Shown here: positions 15,074 through 24,764 of the stretch, piece by piece | How the letters are laid out: every line of letters begins with the position of its first letter | Position numbering within the stretch: position 1 is the stretch's first letter | Assembly: GCF_000179775.1 (NCBI RefSeq) | Contig: NZ_AEEB01000017.1 | Span: 248,001-312,000 of the forward strand | Length of the DNA stretch: 64,000 nt | Direction: 5' to 3' | Source of the DNA: Ahrensia sp. R2A130 | GTDB lineage: Bacteria > Pseudomonadota > Alphaproteobacteria > Rhizobiales > Rhizobiaceae | Translations under genes and position numbers: made by a program | Notes under the pieces: generated by a model | The model's input: only the letters and a program-made list of their open reading frames with translations | Database searches by the model: none | Told to the model about the DNA's origin: nothing

Positions 15074-17731
15074 ATGGAACTGTTTTTCCTCCTTCTCCTG
15101 CTCATCATCATGGCGACCGCTTTGGGGTCTGGTTATCCGGTGGCATTTGCGCTTCCCGGTGCAGCCATCATCACAATCACGCTGGCAGCGCTTGCAGGTT
15201 GGGCCTTTGCCGGTAGTCCAGACGCCTACTTCGCCCAAGGCGGTCCGGGGCAGTGGCTGTCTGCGGGGGTCACGAACCTTCGAGGTATCTATTGGGAGGT
15301 GGAGCGAGATACGCTGATCGCCATTCCGCTGTTTATCTTCATGGGCATCATGTTGCAGCGGTCCAAGATTGCCGAAGATCTGTTGATGACCATGGCGCAG
15401 CTGTTCGGTCCAGTGCCCGGTGGTTTGGGTATCTCGGTCGTTTTCGTGGGTGCTCTGCTGGCTGCCACTACTGGCATCGTTGGTGCCACCGTCGTAGCCA
15501 TGGGCCTGATTTCACTGCCCGCAATGCTGCGCAACAACTACTCGCCATCACTGGCCACAGGTACGATCGCGGCATCCGGCACGTTGGGGCAGATCATTCC
15601 GCCTTCTATCGTGCTCATTATTTTGGCTGACCAGTTGGCCGCTGCAGTGGACCAGGCAGGCACCACCCGTAAAGCACTCTACAAGGCATCTACCGGCGAA
15701 CTCACCATGCCGTCACCCTTTGGTGTGACCTCGACTTCCGCTGGCGAAATGTTCCTCGGCGCTCTCATTCCGGGCCTGCTGCTGGTGGCACTTTATATGA
15801 TCTATATTTTGGTTACCGCATTGCTGTTCCCAAAAAAGGCTCCAGCAGTTCCAAACGAAACCGGGCTCGATAAGGTGTTCTGGCAGCGCCTTGCTCTGGT
15901 TCTGGTGCCGCCTCTGGCCCTCATCTTCCTCGTTCTCGGTACAATCCTTGCTGGTATCGCCACGGTGAACCAGGCCGGTGCCATCGGTGCGGCTGGTGCC
16001 CTCATCATGTCGGGTTACCGGCTGAAGGAAGGTCAGAAGGGTGCCTATCTGCCCGCTATTTTGGCATTGGTATCCATCGCAGTCATTGCGGTGGTGGTGA
16101 GCAACTTCAACACCAACATCAAAGCCATCAGCACCGCTAACGATCAGATCGGCATTATCATCGCCCTGATCGCTTCTGCTGGTCTAATTGGTGCGCTGGT
16201 CTGGTCCGCAGTGCGGGCCTACCGCACCGACAACACGCTCAGCGACGTTATGATTGAGACGGCCAAAGCCACGTCGCTTGTCTTCATCATTCTGCTGGGT
16301 GCAGCGATGCTAACCGCAGCCTTTCGCGCTTTTGGCGGCGAAGAACTGGTGCAGCACTTCCTCGAAGGTGTGCCAGGTGGCTTCTGGGCAAAGTTCATCG
16401 TCGTCATGGCGATCATGTTCGTTCTTGGCTTCTTCTTGGACTTCATCGAAATCGCGGTGGTCGTGGTGCCGATCATGGCCCCGATCCTGCTGGCAGACCC
16501 GTCCGCCAACGTCACTGCTGTTTGGTTAGGCGTGATGATTGGCCTGAACATTCAGACATCATTCCTGACGCCGCCGTTCGGTTTTGCACTTTTCTATCTG
16601 CGCGGTGTGGCACCTGCCGTGGTGAAAACGCTGGATATGTATAAGGGCGTCATCGGCTTTATCTGCTTGCAGCTTTCGGCGCTGTTTATAGTCGCGCAGT
16701 TCCCTCAACTGGTGAACTATCTGCCGAACCGCGTCTCACTATTGGGCGAAACCGCGCCGCCGCCGCGTAACCCCCGCCTGCAATATTGCGTCGAAAACTA
16801 CATCCATGGCCGTTTCCAGGAGCCCACGGGCCGCATCGTTTCGGCTCAGGACAATCTCAAGGCGTTGGACGTGTCTTATCTGCCAGCCAATCTCCAAAAG
16901 GCTCTCGAAGAGTCTTATGCGGCAACAGGAGAAGCACGCGACAAGTTAATCGCGGCTAAAGCGGTTGAAGCCCGCGAAGGTGTTGCGGCCGACGCATTCC
17001 GCCCGCTCCATGTTTTGGTAAGGGGATATGAGCGTGACGCCCGCGCTCTTGATGCCGATATCGAGCGTCTCCGTGTTCGCGCGTCGCGCATGCGTAGCGA
17101 AGATCAGGCTGAGGCCCGTGCGCAGCTTGAACAACGGATCGCCGACGAAGAGGCGGAACGTGATGCGTTGCTCGCGCAGATCCCAGAAGATTGGGTGCCA
17201 CGTCGTGACGCCTTCAAGGAAATCGTCAAAGAACAAGCGCAATTGCGCAATGAGTTCCGTCGTTCGTCGAGCACGGCGTACACCAGCGTGAAAAACCTAC
17301 AGGGTGTCCTTGCGGGGAACGAAGACTTCAACGCATTCGTGCCTATTCTTGATGGTCTGATGGCCAGTCTTCAGGGTGTCGATTCCAAAGAAGGTCAGGC
17401 TCTGATCAAGGCGGCAGAGGACGCCGTATCACGTGTCGATGGAACCTCGAAGGTGAAAAGCGCTTTGTCAAAGGCACGCCGTGGTATGCGCCGCAATCCG
17501 CCTCGCATGGATGACGTCGAGACCAATGTGGCCGAAGCCCGTCGTCTATTGGCTGTTCAAGGCGAATGGCGAGCGCAGGTGACACCGGAATTCGTTGCGG
17601 CTCTTGATGAGTATGAGTTAGCGATGCGCGATACGGTGGGCCTTACCCAACAGCGCAGGCTGTCGCGTGAACAGGCTCTATTCGTGGCGAGCTGCCAGTC
17701 CGGCCATCGCGACATCTCGCTGAACTTCTAG
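15074..17731 (+). CDS. TRAP transporter large permease (DctM) fused to a C-terminal coiled-coil domain
   Basis: 885 residues. The first about 560 are a DctM permease: GLGISVVFVGALLAATTGIVGATV, ASGTLGQIIPPSIVLIIL, LGFFLDFIEIAVVVVPI and LNIQTSFLTPPFGFALFYLRG are the family hallmarks of the ion-coupled transport core. After the last membrane segment (FICLQLSALFIVAQF) a soluble tail of about 310 residues follows, rich in Glu, Arg and Ala with heptad-like spacing (for example YERDARALDADIERLRVRAS and DEEAERDALLAQI). Ordinary DctM proteins of about 430 residues lack any such tail, and the membrane half is also longer than usual. The function of the tail is unknown; it could sense, oligomerise or dock a regulator. 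Confidence 0.85.
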   Translation: MELFFLLLLLIIMATALGSGYPVAFALPGAAIITITLAALAGWAFAGSPDAYFAQGGPGQWLSAGVTNLRGIYWEVERDTLIAIPLFIFMGIMLQRSKIAEDLLMTMAQLFGPVPGGLGISVVFVGALLAATTGIVGATVVAMGLISLPAMLRNNYSPSLATGTIAASGTLGQIIPPSIVLIILADQLAAAVDQAGTTRKALYKASTGELTMPSPFGVTSTSAGEMFLGALIPGLLLVALYMIYILVTALLFPKKAPAVPNETGLDKVFWQRLALVLVPPLALIFLVLGTILAGIATVNQAGAIGAAGALIMSGYRLKEGQKGAYLPAILALVSIAVIAVVVSNFNTNIKAISTANDQIGIIIALIASAGLIGALVWSAVRAYRTDNTLSDVMIETAKATSLVFIILLGAAMLTAAFRAFGGEELVQHFLEGVPGGFWAKFIVVMAIMFVLGFFLDFIEIAVVVVPIMAPILLADPSANVTAVWLGVMIGLNIQTSFLTPPFGFALFYLRGVAPAVVKTLDMYKGVIGFICLQLSALFIVAQFPQLVNYLPNRVSLLGETAPPPRNPRLQYCVENYIHGRFQEPTGRIVSAQDNLKALDVSYLPANLQKALEESYAATGEARDKLIAAKAVEAREGVAADAFRPLHVLVRGYERDARALDADIERLRVRASRMRSEDQAEARAQLEQRIADEEAERDALLAQIPEDWVPRRDAFKEIVKEQAQLRNEFRRSSSTAYTSVKNLQGVLAGNEDFNAFVPILDGLMASLQGVDSKEGQALIKAAEDAVSRVDGTSKVKSALSKARRGMRRNPPRMDDVETNVAEARRLLAVQGEWRAQVTPEFVAALDEYELAMRDTVGLTQQRRLSREQALFVASCQSGHRDISLNF

Positions 17732-17738
17732 TCTCGGC

Positions 17739-18215
17739 ATGGAACGCGAGCCAGCGTTTCAGCCGGGCATTTGGGTAAAGGCGCTGCACGGTGTTGCAGC
17801 GCTGGCCCTTCTAGCCGCCTGTTTGCTGCAGGTCTCGGTGGTAGGTTTGCGGGCTGCCGGCATAGGCTTGCTTTGGGGGCAGGAATTGGTGGCAGCACTT
17901 TGCGCTGTCGCAATATTGACCGGTAGCGCTTCAACGCTGGCCCAAAACCGTTTGGTGCGCATTGATGTCTGGTCTGCTGGTCGCTCCGAAAAATTGTGGC
18001 GCGTTTTGGAAAAGGTTGGGACCGTGCTGTTTCTCCTGCCTTTCTCGTTGTGCTTAATCTGGTTCGGTTGGACATATGCCACCGAAAGCTGGCTCATCGG
18101 CGAAGGCTCGGCTGAGATTTCAGGTCTACCGGGCCGCTATGCGATAAAATTTCTCATACCGCTTTTTGCAGTCAGTCTTCTATTGGCCGGATTGGCGAAG
18201 TGGCGCCGATCATGA
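17739..18215 (+). CDS. TRAP transporter small permease (DctQ), second copy
   Basis: 158 residues with four hydrophobic segments (HGVAALALLAACLLQVSVVG, ELVAALCAVAILTGSA, VGTVLFLLPFSLCLIWFGW, FLIPLFAVSLLLAGL) and the DctQ-like stretch QNRLVRIDVWSAG. It has the normal size for the family. It begins 7 bp after the large fused permease and ends 37 bp before a second large permease, so it belongs to the same operon. It is expected to pair with that second large permease rather than with the fused one, but no second binding-protein gene is present. Confidence 0.85.
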   Translation: MEREPAFQPGIWVKALHGVAALALLAACLLQVSVVGLRAAGIGLLWGQELVAALCAVAILTGSASTLAQNRLVRIDVWSAGRSEKLWRVLEKVGTVLFLLPFSLCLIWFGWTYATESWLIGEGSAEISGLPGRYAIKFLIPLFAVSLLLAGLAKWRRS

Positions 18216-18252
18216 TGGAACTGGCCATGACGCAACAAGACATGACGCTATC

Positions 18253-19617
18253 ATGGACATAGTGTTCGCATGCCTTGCCCTGTTGCTACTGTTGGCCGGT
18301 TATCCCGTGGCGATAACTCTTGGCGGCTTTGCGGTTTTGTTTGCTGTCTTTGCGACGCTGGTAGGTGCGTTCGATCTTGCTCTCTTAGGCGCTATCCCGT
18401 CCCGGGTCTTCGGCATTGTTACAAACCCAATCCTACTCGCTATTCCGTTTTTTGTTCTGATGGGGGCTATCCTCGAACGTTCCCGCATCGCCGCAGAAAT
18501 GTTGGAAGCTGCCACCCATGGTTTGCGCGGCCTTCGCGGTGGAGCTGCGGTTTCCGTAACACTGGTTGGTGCGCTTCTTGCTGCTTCTACGGGCATCGTG
18601 GGCGCAAGCGTCGTAACGTTGGGATTGCTAGCACTGCCAGTGTTGTTGTCGCGCGGTGTTGCGCCGAACCGGGCCGCTGGCACCGTTGCAGCAGTTGGTA
18701 CATTGGGCCAAATCGTGCCGCCATCAATTGTACTTATCGTGCTGGGTGATCAGCTATCCAACGCTTGGCAAACCGCTCAAACAAGCAGCGGGAATTTTGC
18801 ACCCGACACGGTGTCAGTCGCAGACCTTTTCGCAGCGTCCATTTTGCCAGGCGCGCTTCTGGTGGGGTTATTTGTCTGCTGGCAGATTTTACGAGGTGAT
18901 GATGCAGGTCAGGGCGCCCAACCAGTTTCGAGCAATACAACCGCAGGCAGTTTGTCGGCGTTTGTTCCGCCATTTGCGCTTGTGGTCGCGGTGCTTGGTT
19001 CGATTCTTTCCGGCATCGCGACCCCGTCGGAAGCGGCCGCAGTAGGCGCGTTTGGGGCTGCACTTCTCGGCTCGCGCAAGCTGGGTTGGAACGACTGGCG
19101 GCATATTGCCAGTGAGGGCGTTCACCTCACGTGCACTATTTTTACGATCATCATCGGCGCATCCATATTCGCGCTTGTGCTGCGCGGTTTGGGCGGGGAT
19201 GAAACGTTGGCCGGATGGCTTTCTGATTTGCCCGGCGGTGCCATGGGTGCGCTGGCAGTCGTTATGCTAACGGTTTTTCTGTTGGGTTTCGTGCTGGATT
19301 TCATAGAAATTACCTATGTTGTCCTGCCATTGGCAGCACCAGTGCTGCTGACATTGCCGATGGCTGATGGGTCCACCATGAGTCCCGTTTGGTTGGGCGT
19401 TTTGCTGGCGCTTAACTTACAGACCTCGTTCCTAACGCCGCCCTTTGGCCTTTCTCTTTTCTACCTGCGAAGTGTCGCGCCGAAGCAGATCACTACCGCC
19501 ATGATGTATCGCGGTGTTGTGCCTTATATCGGGCTACAGCTTCTGGCTTTGGCTCTCGTCTTTTGGTGGCCATCTCTGGCCACCTCGCTACCAAATTGGT
19601 TCTATGGCGCGTCTTAA
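18253..19617 (+). CDS. TRAP transporter large permease (DctM), second copy
   Basis: 454 residues from the ATG at 18253 (MDIVFACLALLLLLAGYPVA). It shows the same core blocks as the fused permease: GGAAVSVTLVGALLAASTGIVGA, VGTLGQIVPPSIVLIVLGD, LDFIEITYVVLPLAAPVLL and LNLQTSFLTPPFGLSLFYLRS. Length is typical of DctM plus a moderate insertion after residue 170. The frame continues upstream to 18166, but that part overlaps the DctQ gene and is not membrane-like. It ends 80 bp before the oxidoreductase gene. With the upstream DctQ it makes a second complete membrane unit that must either share the binding protein at 12623 or use an unlinked one. Confidence 0.9.
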   Translation: MDIVFACLALLLLLAGYPVAITLGGFAVLFAVFATLVGAFDLALLGAIPSRVFGIVTNPILLAIPFFVLMGAILERSRIAAEMLEAATHGLRGLRGGAAVSVTLVGALLAASTGIVGASVVTLGLLALPVLLSRGVAPNRAAGTVAAVGTLGQIVPPSIVLIVLGDQLSNAWQTAQTSSGNFAPDTVSVADLFAASILPGALLVGLFVCWQILRGDDAGQGAQPVSSNTTAGSLSAFVPPFALVVAVLGSILSGIATPSEAAAVGAFGAALLGSRKLGWNDWRHIASEGVHLTCTIFTIIIGASIFALVLRGLGGDETLAGWLSDLPGGAMGALAVVMLTVFLLGFVLDFIEITYVVLPLAAPVLLTLPMADGSTMSPVWLGVLLALNLQTSFLTPPFGLSLFYLRSVAPKQITTAMMYRGVVPYIGLQLLALALVFWWPSLATSLPNWFYGAS

Positions 19618-19697
19618 CGGGCTTGACCCACGCGGTGATGCTGCGAAACTCGCAATAGAAGAAGCGCGCCCCGCTTCGTGTTGAGGGAGCCATAACC

Positions 19698-22600
19698 ATG
19701 TCCGATAAAACCACCGATTCCGTCCACGCCGCAGGGTCCGGTGCGCAGCCTGATCTAACGCCCGTGAATCTTGCTGATAAATACGATCTCGATAAATCCG
19801 ATGTCTTCATCACCGGCACGCAAGCCGTTGTGCGCCTGACGCTGATGCAGAAGGCACGCGATGAAGCGGCCGGTTTGAACACCGGTGGCTACGTGTCCGG
19901 CTATCGTGGCTCGCCCATTGGCGGCCTCGACATGGCCATGTGGAAAGAGCAATCGCGGCTCGGCGCCCGCGATATTGTCTTCGAGCCGGGCCTTAACGAA
20001 GACCTTGCAGCCACCGCAATTTGGGGCACCCAGCAGGCAGAAATGCGTGGCGAAGGCCGCTTCGATGGCGTTTTCGGTGTCTGGTATGGCAAGGGCCCGG
20101 GAGTGGATCGCTCAGGCGATGTGTTTCGTCATGCCAACCTTGCAGGCACCTCAAAAAATGGCGGTGTCTTGCTGTTGATGGGGGACGACCACACGGCAGA
20201 ATCCTCCACCACAGCACACCAGAGTGAATTCCATCTGCTCGATTTGAAAATTCCGATCCTGTCGCCTGCCGGTGTTCAGGAGATCCTAGACTACGGAATC
20301 TTCGGCTACGGCCTGTCGCGCTACGCGAGCGTCTGGGTTGGCATCAAATGCGTGAAGGACACCATCGAATCGACTGCGGTCGTCGATGGTCGCGTTGACC
20401 GTTTGGAATTGCACGAACCGAAGGAAGATCGCCGCCCGGCCGACGGCCTCAGCATCCGTCCCAACGACCCGATTCTGGTTCAGGAAGAACGCCTGCATGT
20501 CCACAAGCGCTATGCGGTGCAGGACTATGTAGAGGCCAATAAGCTAAATCACACCATCACGTCCGGCGGGAAGAAACCCAAGGTCGGTATCATCACGGCA
20601 GGCAAATCCTACCTCGATGTGCGTCAGGCTATGGACGATCTCGGCATCGATGAGGTGCGCGCCAACGACCTCGGTATTCGCCTTTATAAGTGCGGTTGTG
20701 TCTGGCCGTTGTCGCGCAAAGAGTTGCGCGCATTCGGCAAGGGTCTCGACCTCATCATCGTGGTTGAAGAGAAGCGCGAGCTGATCGAAGTCCAGGTGCG
20801 CGAGGAGCTTTACTCGGTCCCCGACCACCCAGCGATTGTAGGCAAGAAAGACGAAAAGGGTGAATGGCTTTTCCCGATCCATGGTGCGTTGGATTCCAAC
20901 CAGATTGCTGTTGCCATAGGCGAGCGGGTCAATAGTTTTGCCAAAGACCGCAAACTTGGCTCGCGGGTAAAAGCGCTAAAACAGGCGCAGGAAACCCTGA
21001 AGGCGACGGAAGGCGTTGCTGGCCGCATACCCTATTTCTGCGCCGGTTGCCCGCACAATTCATCCACCCATATCCCCGAAGGTAGCCGCGCTTATGCGGG
21101 TATCGGCTGTCACTACATGGTGCAGTGGATGGACCGGGAAACCGAGGGCTACACCCAGATGGGCGGCGAGGGTGCTAACTGGGTTGGCGAACACCATTTC
21201 TCCACCCGTGACCACGTTTTTCAAAATCTGGGCGACGGCACCTATAACCACTCTGGCTATCTCGCCATTCGCGCAGCGGCTGCCAGCAAGGCCAACATCA
21301 CCTACAAAATTCTGTTCAACGATGCGGTGGCAATGACTGGCGGGCAGCCGAACGAGGGCGGACTGACGCCATGGCAGATCGCCCAGCAGGTGGCTGCTGA
21401 AGGCGCGCACCGCGTGGTTGTTGTCACTGATGAGCCAGAAAAATACGACAGTCAGATCGCGTGGCCGTTCGGAACGACGATCCACCATCGCTCCGAACTC
21501 ATTCCAGTTCAGGAAGAGCTGGCCAAGGTGAAAGGTCTCACGGTCGTCATCTACGATCAGACCTGCGCCAGTGAAAAACGCCGTCGTCGGAAGCGCGGAA
21601 AATTTCCTGATCCAGATCGTCGCGTCGTTATCAATGAACAGATTTGCGAAGGCTGCGGCGATTGCGGTGTGAAGTCGAACTGCGTTGCCGTCGGCGCGGT
21701 GGAAACTGAATACGGTCGTAAACGCCAGATCGACCAAAGCGCTTGCAACAAAGACTTCTCTTGCGTCGAAGGCTTCTGCCCAAGCTTCGTCACCGTCCAT
21801 GGCGCAAAGCTGAAGAAGGGCGAAAAGGGTGCAGCTAGCGGTGATATTCCTTCGGTTCCAACCCCTGAACTTCCAGCGCTCGATCATTCATTCGGTATCA
21901 TCATCACCGGTGTGGGCGGTACGGGGGTGGTTACGGTGGGTGCCGTGCTCGGCATGGCCGCTCATCTAGAAGGGCGTGGCACGGCCATCATCGATATGGC
22001 AGGACTGGCGCAGAAAGGTGGCGAAGTGTCCAGCCATCTGCGCATCGCGCCAACGCCGGAAGACATCAAATCCATCCGTATCGCAGCGTCCGGTGCAGAC
22101 CTGATTTTGGGTTGTGACATGGTCACGGCCTCCACCCAGAAGGTGCTCGGCTCCATCCAAAAAGGCCGCACCAAGGTGGTTGTGAACACGTTCGAAAAAC
22201 TGTCAGGCGAATTCACCCATAATGTCGATTTTAGCTTCCCCACCCAGCGCATTATAAAGACGCTGCGGGAAACAGCTGGCAATGACATGACGGCGGTGGT
22301 GGACGCGCAAAGTGCTGCCATCTCACTGTTGGGCGATGCGATGGGGGCGAACATGTTCATGCTTGGCTTCGCTTGGCAGCGCGGCGGTTTACCTGTGAGT
22401 GAAGACGCCATCATGCGCGCCATCGAAATGAACGGCGTGCAAATACCTATGAACCAGGCGGCATTCCAGTGGGGCAGGGTAGCTGCCTATGACATGGCTC
22501 TGTTGCCGGTCCAGCCGGAAGCTAAGTCTAATCCACTGGAACACCGCCAGCTTTCAGAAACTCTGGATGAAATGATTGCGCGGCGCGTCGAGCGATTAAC

Positions 22601-23225
22601 CGCTTATGCTGATCGCAAATATGCGAAGCGATTTGCAAGCAATATTGAGCGTGTGCGGCAGGCCGAAAAATCAGCCGGTGGCGACGACATCTTGAGCGAG
22701 ACCGTGGCTAAAAACCTGTTTAAGCTTATGGCCATTAAAGATGAATACGAGGTCGCGCGCCTCTACACCGATGGCTCGTTTGCCAAGCAAATGGCGCACC
22801 AGTTTGAAAGCTGGGACAGTCTTGAATTTCACCTCGCGCCACCGCTGTTCTCCAAGACGAACGACAAGGGCGAGTTGCAAAAACGTCAATATGGCCCGTG
22901 GATGATGAAAGCGTTTGGTTGGCTGGCGCGCTTCAGAGGTTTGCGTGGAACAGCGCTGGATGTGTTCGGCTATACCGCTGAACGCAAGATGGAGCGCGAA
23001 TTGCTGTCGGACTACGAGCTTGTGATCGACGAAATCGTCGCCGGACTGAACGGCAAGAATCTTTCAGCAGCGCAAGCCTTGGCAGCCTACCCGGAAACCA
23101 TTCGCGGCTTTGGTCACGTCAAGGAACGCAACGCGAAAAAGGCGCTAGCAGAACGGATGAAACTTCGCGCTGGCTTTAACAATCCGGCTGGTTCGATGGA
23201 CAATCTTTTGGATGCAGCTGAGTAA
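19698..23225 (+). CDS. Indolepyruvate:ferredoxin oxidoreductase family protein, fused IorA-IorB type
   Basis: 1175 residues. The N-terminal two thirds are the alpha part: pyrimidine-binding GTQAVVRLTLMQKARDE and GYRGSPIGGLD, then the thiamine-pyrophosphate domain with YFCAGCPHNSSTH and AGIGCHYMVQWMD. An iron-sulfur region at about residues 650-695 holds CEGCGDCGVKSNC and CNKDFSCVEGFC. The gamma-type domain begins near residue 732 with GIIITGVGGTGVVTVG. The enzyme oxidatively decarboxylates aryl- or branched-chain 2-oxoacids to acyl-CoA, with ferredoxin as acceptor; in aerobic proteobacteria the fused form has been linked to phenylalanine/tryptophan breakdown. A GAGGGAG ribosome site precedes the start. 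It stands between the TRAP genes and creD with no obvious partner. Confidence 0.92.
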   Translation: MSDKTTDSVHAAGSGAQPDLTPVNLADKYDLDKSDVFITGTQAVVRLTLMQKARDEAAGLNTGGYVSGYRGSPIGGLDMAMWKEQSRLGARDIVFEPGLNEDLAATAIWGTQQAEMRGEGRFDGVFGVWYGKGPGVDRSGDVFRHANLAGTSKNGGVLLLMGDDHTAESSTTAHQSEFHLLDLKIPILSPAGVQEILDYGIFGYGLSRYASVWVGIKCVKDTIESTAVVDGRVDRLELHEPKEDRRPADGLSIRPNDPILVQEERLHVHKRYAVQDYVEANKLNHTITSGGKKPKVGIITAGKSYLDVRQAMDDLGIDEVRANDLGIRLYKCGCVWPLSRKELRAFGKGLDLIIVVEEKRELIEVQVREELYSVPDHPAIVGKKDEKGEWLFPIHGALDSNQIAVAIGERVNSFAKDRKLGSRVKALKQAQETLKATEGVAGRIPYFCAGCPHNSSTHIPEGSRAYAGIGCHYMVQWMDRETEGYTQMGGEGANWVGEHHFSTRDHVFQNLGDGTYNHSGYLAIRAAAASKANITYKILFNDAVAMTGGQPNEGGLTPWQIAQQVAAEGAHRVVVVTDEPEKYDSQIAWPFGTTIHHRSELIPVQEELAKVKGLTVVIYDQTCASEKRRRRKRGKFPDPDRRVVINEQICEGCGDCGVKSNCVAVGAVETEYGRKRQIDQSACNKDFSCVEGFCPSFVTVHGAKLKKGEKGAASGDIPSVPTPELPALDHSFGIIITGVGGTGVVTVGAVLGMAAHLEGRGTAIIDMAGLAQKGGEVSSHLRIAPTPEDIKSIRIAASGADLILGCDMVTASTQKVLGSIQKGRTKVVVNTFEKLSGEFTHNVDFSFPTQRIIKTLRETAGNDMTAVVDAQSAAISLLGDAMGANMFMLGFAWQRGGLPVSEDAIMRAIEMNGVQIPMNQAAFQWGRVAAYDMALLPVQPEAKSNPLEHRQLSETLDEMIARRVERLTAYADRKYAKRFASNIERVRQAEKSAGGDDILSETVAKNLFKLMAIKDEYEVARLYTDGSFAKQMAHQFESWDSLEFHLAPPLFSKTNDKGELQKRQYGPWMMKAFGWLARFRGLRGTALDVFGYTAERKMERELLSDYELVIDEIVAGLNGKNLSAAQALAAYPETIRGFGHVKERNAKKALAERMKLRAGFNNPAGSMDNLLDAAE

Positions 23226-23335
23226 CGCTGCCCGAATATGACCCTGAACTGATCTCGCAACCGCCGGAATCACGACATGTTTCGGCCAGATGGGAGGCGT
23301 GATGTCGCGCCACTTCATCTTGGGAGATTTTCATT

Positions 23336-24763
23336 ATGTCCGAACCAACACTCACCGCTCCGGCACCCGCCGGAGTGCCCAGTGCTGCTGATTCAACAGT
23401 GGTTAGCAAAGCGCAAGGCTTCTTCGCTCAACCCGGCGTAAAATTTCTAGCCATCGGCTTTATATCTTTGCTGCTCATCATTCCGACCTTCTTCGTGATG
23501 GACATCGTTCGCGAGCGTCAACAGCGCGGCAATGTGGTGGCGAACGAAATCGCGCAAGGTTGGGGCGCACCACAAATCATAAACGGTCCCTATATCGTTG
23601 TGCCTCGAACACGCACCACAACGACGAATAATCGAATTTCAAAGCAGCGCGACTTCCTCTTCATCTCCCCGCAGCAATTGTCGGCAGACAGCGCGTTGGA
23701 AGTGACCGAGAGAAAGAAATCGATTTATTCGACAACGCTGTACGGAAGTGAAGTGGCATTAAAGGGGCGTTTTGCAGCCAGTGATATCGACGGGTTCGTT
23801 ACTGAAGGAGAGGGTGAGTTGAATATGGCTGCCGCTTTCCTGCTGGTTCAGGTTGGCGACAACACGGGCTTTAGATCTTCTGTCACTGCTAAACTTGGTG
23901 CGCGCGATATGGAGATGCAGCCCGGCACGAATGGCGTTCTCGCTAGCTCAGTTTCCCGTCGCCAATCGCCCGGCGTAAACCGTCAGGGCAACGGAATTTT
24001 TCTCCCGCTTAATCAGGCTATGTTGTCGGCAGGTTTCGATTTTTCGATGACGCTGAATCTAAACGGTTCTCGCAGTTTCACCGTTGCGCCGGCAGGGCGC
24101 GATACCAAGATATCCATGAAAGCAGACTGGCCGCACCCAGGCTTTCGCGGGGCCTTTCTACCGGAAAAGCGTGACATCTCCGAAGCGGGCTTCTCCGCCA
24201 CTTGGACTGTGCCCTTCATCGCGCGGGGTACTGCAGTCAACAGTTTTGCCACAGCAATTCCGAACGGCGGCGCAGCCGTATCCGTCGATCTGGTCGAACC
24301 GCTGAAATTCTACCAGATCGTCCAGCGCACGTTGAAATATGCCGTACTGGTCATCGCGCTCATTTTTCTGACCGTGTTCATTTTGGAACTTATGGACCGT
24401 AACGCTTTCCATTGGATTCAGTACATTCTAACTGGTATCGCATTGGTCGTGTTCTACGTGTTGCTTCTCGCGTTGGCCGAACGTGTTGGTTTCGATACTG
24501 CCTATCTCATCGCCGCACTCGCCACGACTGCGCTGATATCTTGGTATGTCGGCCATGCGCTGGCACGACGCTACGCTACATGGATTGTAGCTGCTGCAAT
24601 CGCTGCAACTTATGCCGTAATCTATCTTGTGATGCGCGAGGCGGAATACGCCTTACTGGTCGGCGCGTTCGTCGCCTTCGCCGCGGTGGCTCTCACCATG
24701 ATCGCTACGAGGAATGTCGACTGGGCCGGTGGCAGCACTTTGGAACCCGTAGAAGGAAAATAG
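23336..24763 (+). CDS. creD: CreD family inner-membrane protein
   Basis: 475 residues. A first membrane segment at about 35-55 (FLAIGFISLLLIIPTFFVMDIV) is followed by a large periplasmic beta-rich region (GPYIVVPRTRT, RDFLFISPQQL, YSTTLYGSEVALKGRF, AEADWPHPGF-like AD-W-P-H-P-G-F motif, GAFLPEKRDISEAGFSATW). Six or so C-terminal membrane helices start near residue 335. This is the standard CreD layout, tied to envelope stress and beta-lactam tolerance in gammaproteobacteria. No creB/creC two-component genes are nearby. A GGGAG ribosome site lies just before the ATG. The next gene starts 2 bp after its stop, so the two are cotranscribed. Confidence 0.9.
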   Translation: MSEPTLTAPAPAGVPSAADSTVVSKAQGFFAQPGVKFLAIGFISLLLIIPTFFVMDIVRERQQRGNVVANEIAQGWGAPQIINGPYIVVPRTRTTTTNNRISKQRDFLFISPQQLSADSALEVTERKKSIYSTTLYGSEVALKGRFAASDIDGFVTEGEGELNMAAAFLLVQVGDNTGFRSSVTAKLGARDMEMQPGTNGVLASSVSRRQSPGVNRQGNGIFLPLNQAMLSAGFDFSMTLNLNGSRSFTVAPAGRDTKISMKADWPHPGFRGAFLPEKRDISEAGFSATWTVPFIARGTAVNSFATAIPNGGAAVSVDLVEPLKFYQIVQRTLKYAVLVIALIFLTVFILELMDRNAFHWIQYILTGIALVVFYVLLLALAERVGFDTAYLIAALATTALISWYVGHALARRYATWIVAAAIAATYAVIYLVMREAEYALLVGAFVAFAAVALTMIATRNVDWAGGSTLEPVEGK

Positions 24764-24764
24764 G

